A DNA stretch of 64,000 nucleotides from G963668605 sp963668605. GTDB taxonomy: Bacteria; Acidobacteriota; Terriglobia; Bryobacterales; Bryobacteraceae. The notes beneath the pieces are model-generated. The model was not told the DNA's origin, did not search any database, and saw only the letters and a program-made list of their open reading frames with translations. A program made the position numbers and the translations under genes. The stretch's first letter is position 1; every line of letters starts with the position of its first letter. Positions 60,155-64,000 of this stretch are shown here, in pieces. The stretch spans positions 2,914,001 through 2,978,000 of the forward strand of contig OY764903.1 of assembly GCA_963668605.1 (NCBI GenBank). The letters are read 5' to 3'.

Positions 60155-62140
60155 ATGATTCGCACAATTCTGTTCTTGGCGGCATCCGCCTACGCCCTGT
60201 GCGCGGCCGAACTGCCCGTGACACAGGTAATACTGTACAAGCATGGCGTCGCCTACTTTGAGCGCGCGGGAACGCTCGCGGCGGGTGAAGCCGCGCGTCT
60301 CGACTTCAAAGCGGCCGACATGAACGACGTACTTAAGTCGCTCACGGTCGAGGAACAGGGCGGCGGCAAAATCGCGGGCGTGCGCTACGATTCAAGCGAA
60401 CCGCTCGAGCGCAAGCTTGCCGAATTTCCCATCCAGATCGGACCGGGCAGCGCTTTGCCACAAGCGCTCGATCAGGTGAAAGGCGCGAGACTGGAACTGA
60501 CGCTGGGCGGACAGAGTCTGGCTGGCACGATCGTCAGCGCACGGCTCAGCGGCGCAAGCGATAAGCAGGCCGAAAAGCAGGAGCTGACCCTGCTGCTCGA
60601 CTCGGGCGAGATTCGCGTGGTCGATCTGGCCGCCGCCAGTGCGCTGCGCATCGCCGACGCCGAGTTGCACCGCAAGTTCAAGGACTACCTCGGAACGCTC
60701 GCCACCGCACGCTCCAGGGACAAGCGCAGCGTCTATCTTGATTCGACTGGCGGCGGCGCGAGACGTCTCTCGGCGAGTTACATGGCGCCGATGCCTGCCT
60801 GGAAGTCGAGCTATCGCCTGATCTTCGGCGCCGATGCGCAGCCGATGCTCGAAGGCTGGGCGATCGTCGACAATACGACCGGCGACGACTGGAACAACGT
60901 CCGCCTGGCACTTGTCTCGGGACGGCCGACTTCGTTTGTCAGCAACTTATATGAGCCGCGCTATGTCGTGCGCCCGGTAGCGGAGTTGGCTGAGGACCGC
61001 TCGCAACGGCCCGTGGTCTATGAGGAAGCGATGAAGGCTCCGGCCGCGGCGCCGCGGCAGTTTGACGCTGGGAGGTTGATGCGCGACGAAAGTGCCTTGA
61101 AGATGGCCCCGAGCGCAGGACTCGTGGCGGAGAGCCGTATGGAGATGGCCAGCTCCGCAGCCGTCACGACGCAGGCGCGAGAGGCCGGAGAGCTTTTTGA
61201 ATATCGCTTCGCGAATCCCGTGACGGTGAAACGCAACGAGTCCGCGATGCTGCCCTTCGTGCAACAGAGGATCGCGGCGAAGAAACTGCTGATCTGGTCC
61301 GAGCAGGCTTCGCAACATCCAAGAAACGCAGCCGAGCTTTCCAACGCCACAGGCAAGACGCTTGACGGCGGACCGATCACTGTCTTCGACGCCAATGCCT
61401 ATGCGGGTGAGGCGCTGATGGAGACGCTCAAAGACGGCGGCAAGCGCCTGATCAGCTATGGCGTCGATCTTGGTTCCAGCGTCACTACTAAGTTCGATAC
61501 AAAAGCGAACATCGTCCGCGAGGTGCATATGAATCGCGGTGTACTGACAACGAAAACGGCACGCCAGGACCTCAGGACCTACACCATCCGGAACGCCGAC
61601 CGAAAGGCAAAGACGTTGATCGTCGAACACCCCGTTCGACCGGGTTACACGCTGCTGAGCCCGAAAGCAAGCGAGACCACAGCCAACAACTACCGCTTCA
61701 CTGTCGACCTGCCGGCTGAGGGAAACACCGCGCTGGCCGTGACCGAGGAGTACGTCTTCGATACTACCAACGCCGTCGCCAATCTGACACCGGACCAGAT
61801 CTTCATTTACACCCAAAACAAGGCGCTCAGCGAGAACGCACGCCGGCAACTGGAGCGCATTCTGCAACAAAAACGGCAGATCGCCGCGGCGGACGAAGAG
61901 ATCCGGCGCACGACCGCGGACCTCGCTGAATTGGATCGCGACCAACAACGCCTACGCGAAAACATCAACAGCCTGAATCGGGTGGCGGGCCAACAGGAGC
62001 AGGTGCAGAAGTACGCGCTGCAGTTGGCTGGGCAGGAGACGCGCATCGCCGGCCTGCGCGACCAGCAGAGCCAGGCGCGCAAGCAGAAAGCGGTGCTCGA
62101 TACCGCGCTCGCCAAGCTGATTGAAGCAATGGAGTTTTAA
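60155..62140 (+). CDS. Exported DUF4139-domain protein
   Basis: The 661-residue protein has a Sec signal (IRTILFLAASAYALCAAE), then VTQVILYKHGVAYFERAG, the typical start of the DUF4139/DUF4140-like families, with SSYRLIF and WNNVRLALVSGRP in the middle. Residues about 560-660 form a long coiled coil (QRLRENINSLNRVAGQQEQV). The domain occurs in secreted bacterial proteins and eukaryotic mucin-related proteins, with unknown function. Its stop overlaps the convergent pentapeptide-repeat gene by 4 bp. Confidence 0.75.
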   Translation: MIRTILFLAASAYALCAAELPVTQVILYKHGVAYFERAGTLAAGEAARLDFKAADMNDVLKSLTVEEQGGGKIAGVRYDSSEPLERKLAEFPIQIGPGSALPQALDQVKGARLELTLGGQSLAGTIVSARLSGASDKQAEKQELTLLLDSGEIRVVDLAAASALRIADAELHRKFKDYLGTLATARSRDKRSVYLDSTGGGARRLSASYMAPMPAWKSSYRLIFGADAQPMLEGWAIVDNTTGDDWNNVRLALVSGRPTSFVSNLYEPRYVVRPVAELAEDRSQRPVVYEEAMKAPAAAPRQFDAGRLMRDESALKMAPSAGLVAESRMEMASSAAVTTQAREAGELFEYRFANPVTVKRNESAMLPFVQQRIAAKKLLIWSEQASQHPRNAAELSNATGKTLDGGPITVFDANAYAGEALMETLKDGGKRLISYGVDLGSSVTTKFDTKANIVREVHMNRGVLTTKTARQDLRTYTIRNADRKAKTLIVEHPVRPGYTLLSPKASETTANNYRFTVDLPAEGNTALAVTEEYVFDTTNAVANLTPDQIFIYTQNKALSENARRQLERILQQKRQIAAADEEIRRTTADLAELDRDQQRLRENINSLNRVAGQQEQVQKYALQLAGQETRIAGLRDQQSQARKQKAVLDTALAKLIEAMEF

Positions 62141-63090
62141 ATCCCGCGCCGGAACGGGCGCTCGGCGCCGGAGTGCTTCATATACGGGCCCGGTTTGCCA
62201 TTCGGCAAGATGGTGCGGTCGTCGGTCTGCGCGACCATGAGTTGATCGCAGGTTAACTCGCGGGCGCCGCGCAGGTTCGCACCGCGGAAGTCGGCAAGCA
62301 TCAGATCCGCGCCGCCGAAGCGACTCTCGCAGAGCGTGGCTCGCACGAAGCTGGCGCCGGAGAGGCGGGCATCCCGGAAGTCGCACTCCTGCATGGTCGC
62401 CCTGTCGAAACGCGAGCGTGACAGATCCGCCCGGTAAAAGCGCGCGCAGTCCAAATCCGCCGAGGAGACATCGCAGGTCAACAGGTGCGCCATGCTGAAA
62501 TTCGCCGAGCTCGCACTGGCGCCCATCAGGCGGCAGAGTTGCAGGCGAGCGTGGTAGAGCACTGCGTTCTCGAGGTTGATGTTCGACATGCAACACTCGG
62601 AGAAGCGCGCCTGATGGAACGCCGCTCCGGTCGCGCGCACGTGGGAAAAATCGGTCTGCTGGATCACAGCATCGAGCCAGCGGCTCTCCTTCATCGATGC
62701 ACGCATGAATGAGCAGGCGTACACATGGGTCTCCGCAAAATTCGCGCCGGTCAGCCAGGCTTCCTCGAAGCGCACACTCGTCAGATCGCATCCCGTAAAG
62801 TCGGCGTCCGATAGAGTAGCCCGGCGGAAGTCGGCCGACTCAAGTTCCGCATCCGCCATATCGGCCGAGGTAAGGTCGGCATCGAGCCATGTCGTCCTGC
62901 TCAGTCGTGCTTTTCTCAGGATCACAGACTGAAGCTCGCGATCATTGAAAGTGAGCCCTTCGAGATCCGCGCGGGCGCCGCCTGGCGTGTGTTCCAACCA
63001 TGCCGCGTGAGCCGAGAGAGCGCTCTGCAAAGTGCTTCTCGCCGGCGCGACTGGCGCCGCAGTTTCGTGGTCCGAGGTCTGAAGTTTCAT
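62137..63090 (-). CDS. Pentapeptide-repeat protein
   Basis: The 317-residue protein consists from about residue 45 to 275 of A(D/N)LXX-type pentapeptides (ADLTSADMADAELESADFRR, ADLDCARFYRADLSRSRFDR), which fold as a right-handed square beta-helix. The number of repeats, about 45, is high. Some members mimic DNA and protect gyrase; others have no known role. There is no signal peptide, so it is probably cytoplasmic. Its stop overlaps the DUF4139 gene by 4 bp. Confidence 0.85.
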   Translation of the reverse strand: MKLQTSDHETAAPVAPARSTLQSALSAHAAWLEHTPGGARADLEGLTFNDRELQSVILRKARLSRTTWLDADLTSADMADAELESADFRRATLSDADFTGCDLTSVRFEEAWLTGANFAETHVYACSFMRASMKESRWLDAVIQQTDFSHVRATGAAFHQARFSECCMSNINLENAVLYHARLQLCRLMGASASSANFSMAHLLTCDVSSADLDCARFYRADLSRSRFDRATMQECDFRDARLSGASFVRATLCESRFGGADLMLADFRGANLRGARELTCDQLMVAQTDDRTILPNGKPGPYMKHSGAERPFRRGI

Positions 63091-63150
63091 CCCGCTCTTC
63101 TTATCGCCCGTCCGGGAGAAAGTATGAGCGGCGAGTATTCCCCTTACCGC

Positions 63151-64000
63151 CTACTGCGCCTTCGGCTTCACGTCGAACGGAGCCGCCTTGCCGCCATGAA
63201 CCGCCTGCAACCGGCGGTGCGTTGTCTTCATCGCTTCGATCAGTTCCTGATAAGGCCGGTCTGTCACGTCGACCAGTCCGATGTTGTAGTTCTCGCCATC
63301 CGAGCGTCCCGTCGAGGGTTGATCCGACCACTGGAACCAGCTCGATCCAATGAACGCCGGGAACGCGGCCGCGTGTTCCACATAGTAGCGGTAGGCCACT
63401 CCGCGCTCGGCATAGTCGCGCACCTGCACCAAGCCTGGAGCCAGACCGCGTCCCGGGACGCCGAAGTGAAACTCGCCGATAATGATCGGCCGACCCGTCA
63501 CGCTGTAGATCTGCTCCAGCGACTTCTGGTTGACCGCCGTCGCGTAGGAGTTCATGCTGTACACATCGAATGCCTTCGAGGCGCGCAGCATCTCGATGGG
63601 CGGAACGCCGCTGCCGAAGCGCAGCCCCAGATTCAGATGATTCGGATCGTGCCGCTTGATGGCCGCGTTGATCACTTCAAGGTACTTGTCGAAGGCGCGA
63701 TAGATGAATTGCTTGCGCCGCTCCGGCGTGTCTCCGTTCGCAAGAAACGCCTTCGCTTCGCGCTGTATGGCGCTGGGCTGGCGCTCCAGAATGATGTCGA
63801 CGACCAGGGATTCCCTGCCCGCCCACGGCGGTTCATTCGCGACGAAATAGCCCAGCACGAACGGGTCGTCCTTATGCGGCGCGCATTCTGCAGCAGCCGC
63901 CTTGTCAACGATCTTCGGAAACTCGCTGGAGAAGACATCGGGCATACCCATGTAACCCGTATTCATGCCCCAGTTGCTCAGGGTCACGACATACGCCTTC
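63151..64000 (-). CDS. Glycoside hydrolase of TIM-barrel type, 5' end cut by the window
   Basis: The open frame runs off the right edge, so the N terminus is missing; about 283 residues are visible. ANEPPW holds a candidate acid/base Glu, and PIIIGEFHFG a candidate nucleophile, as in clan GH-A (GH5/GH42/agarase-like) enzymes. SSWFQWSDQPSTGR near the end is common in beta-agarase and GH42-like members. The substrate is unknown. It ends 60 bp after the pentapeptide-repeat gene start, same strand. Confidence 0.75.
   Translation of the reverse strand, partial: KAYVVTLSNWGMNTGYMGMPDVFSSEFPKIVDKAAAAECAPHKDDPFVLGYFVANEPPWAGRESLVVDIILERQPSAIQREAKAFLANGDTPERRKQFIYRAFDKYLEVINAAIKRHDPNHLNLGLRFGSGVPPIEMLRASKAFDVYSMNSYATAVNQKSLEQIYSVTGRPIIIGEFHFGVPGRGLAPGLVQVRDYAERGVAYRYYVEHAAAFPAFIGSSWFQWSDQPSTGRSDGENYNIGLVDVTDRPYQELIEAMKTTHRRLQAVHGGKAAPFDVKPKAQ

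Noticed and set aside
1..64000. tRNA, rRNA or CRISPR loci
   Set aside because: I looked for cloverleaf-like T-loop sequences, rRNA motifs and regularly spaced short repeats with unique spacers; none was convincing. The only regular array is the coding 153-bp repeat.

Overview
The window comes from a GC-rich bacterium of the phylum Acidobacteriota, most likely near Candidatus Solibacter or Bryobacter. Several markers point there: a C-terminal domain of the Solibacter-type TIGR03437 family in the NHL-repeat protein at 11698-14439, a TIGR03436-type acidobacterial VWFA-related protein at 53030-54163, a PEP-CTERM secreted protein, many carbohydrate-active enzymes with Tat or Sec signals, and a Qrc-like quinone/cytochrome c complex. 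The assignment rests on reading proteins by eye; no search was run.

Layout. 1-2.5 kb: the edge of a surface-polysaccharide region (PglD/NeuD-like acyltransferase, family 2 glycosyltransferase) with a gene-poor left end. 2.6-11.6 kb: PEP-CTERM protein, HEAT-repeat protein, histidine phosphatase, a large TPR protein with six to seven 153-bp tandem repeats, and an internally duplicated CPBP-type membrane protease. 11.7-21.3 kb (minus strand): an electron-transfer operon encoding a small membrane protein, a Cys-rich GcvH-like protein, a pentaheme cytochrome c, a molybdopterin-family subunit, a four-cluster ferredoxin, an NrfD-type membrane subunit and a second Cys-rich GcvH-like protein, with an NHL-repeat protein beyond it. 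21.4-28.8 kb: MerR regulator and sugar catabolism (GH4, Gfo/Idh/MocA oxidoreductase, GH95 fucosidase). 28.8-32.0 kb: a compact defence island on the minus strand in which hicA, hicB, vsr, a C5-cytosine methyltransferase and a PD-(D/E)xK protein overlap or lie within about 4 bp of each other. 32-37 kb: a sigma-54 activator, a small secreted protein, a tetraheme cytochrome c and a VIT-family transporter. 37-39.6 kb: B12-binding radical SAM protein and a DinB protein.

39.7-43.8 kb is core genome: rplM-rpsI, then rpsB-tsf-pyrH-frr closed by a good terminator. 43.8-64 kb is a mixed metabolic and envelope region: GH5, Omp85-type barrel, ppk with a fur-family gene, leaderless ilvE, nagA, rhomboid protease, VWA protein, response regulators, NagZ-like GH3, a sulfatase flanked by paired palindromic repeats, hemQ, a DUF4139 protein, a pentapeptide-repeat protein and the 3' part of another glycosidase cut by the window edge.

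The two most interesting pieces are (1) the restriction-type operon that appears to be driven by a hicAB promoter whose -35/-10 spacer holds a perfect palindrome and whose transcript would be leaderless, and (2) the Qrc-like complex bracketed by two GcvH-like proteins that carry Cys4 modules but lack the lipoyl lysine.
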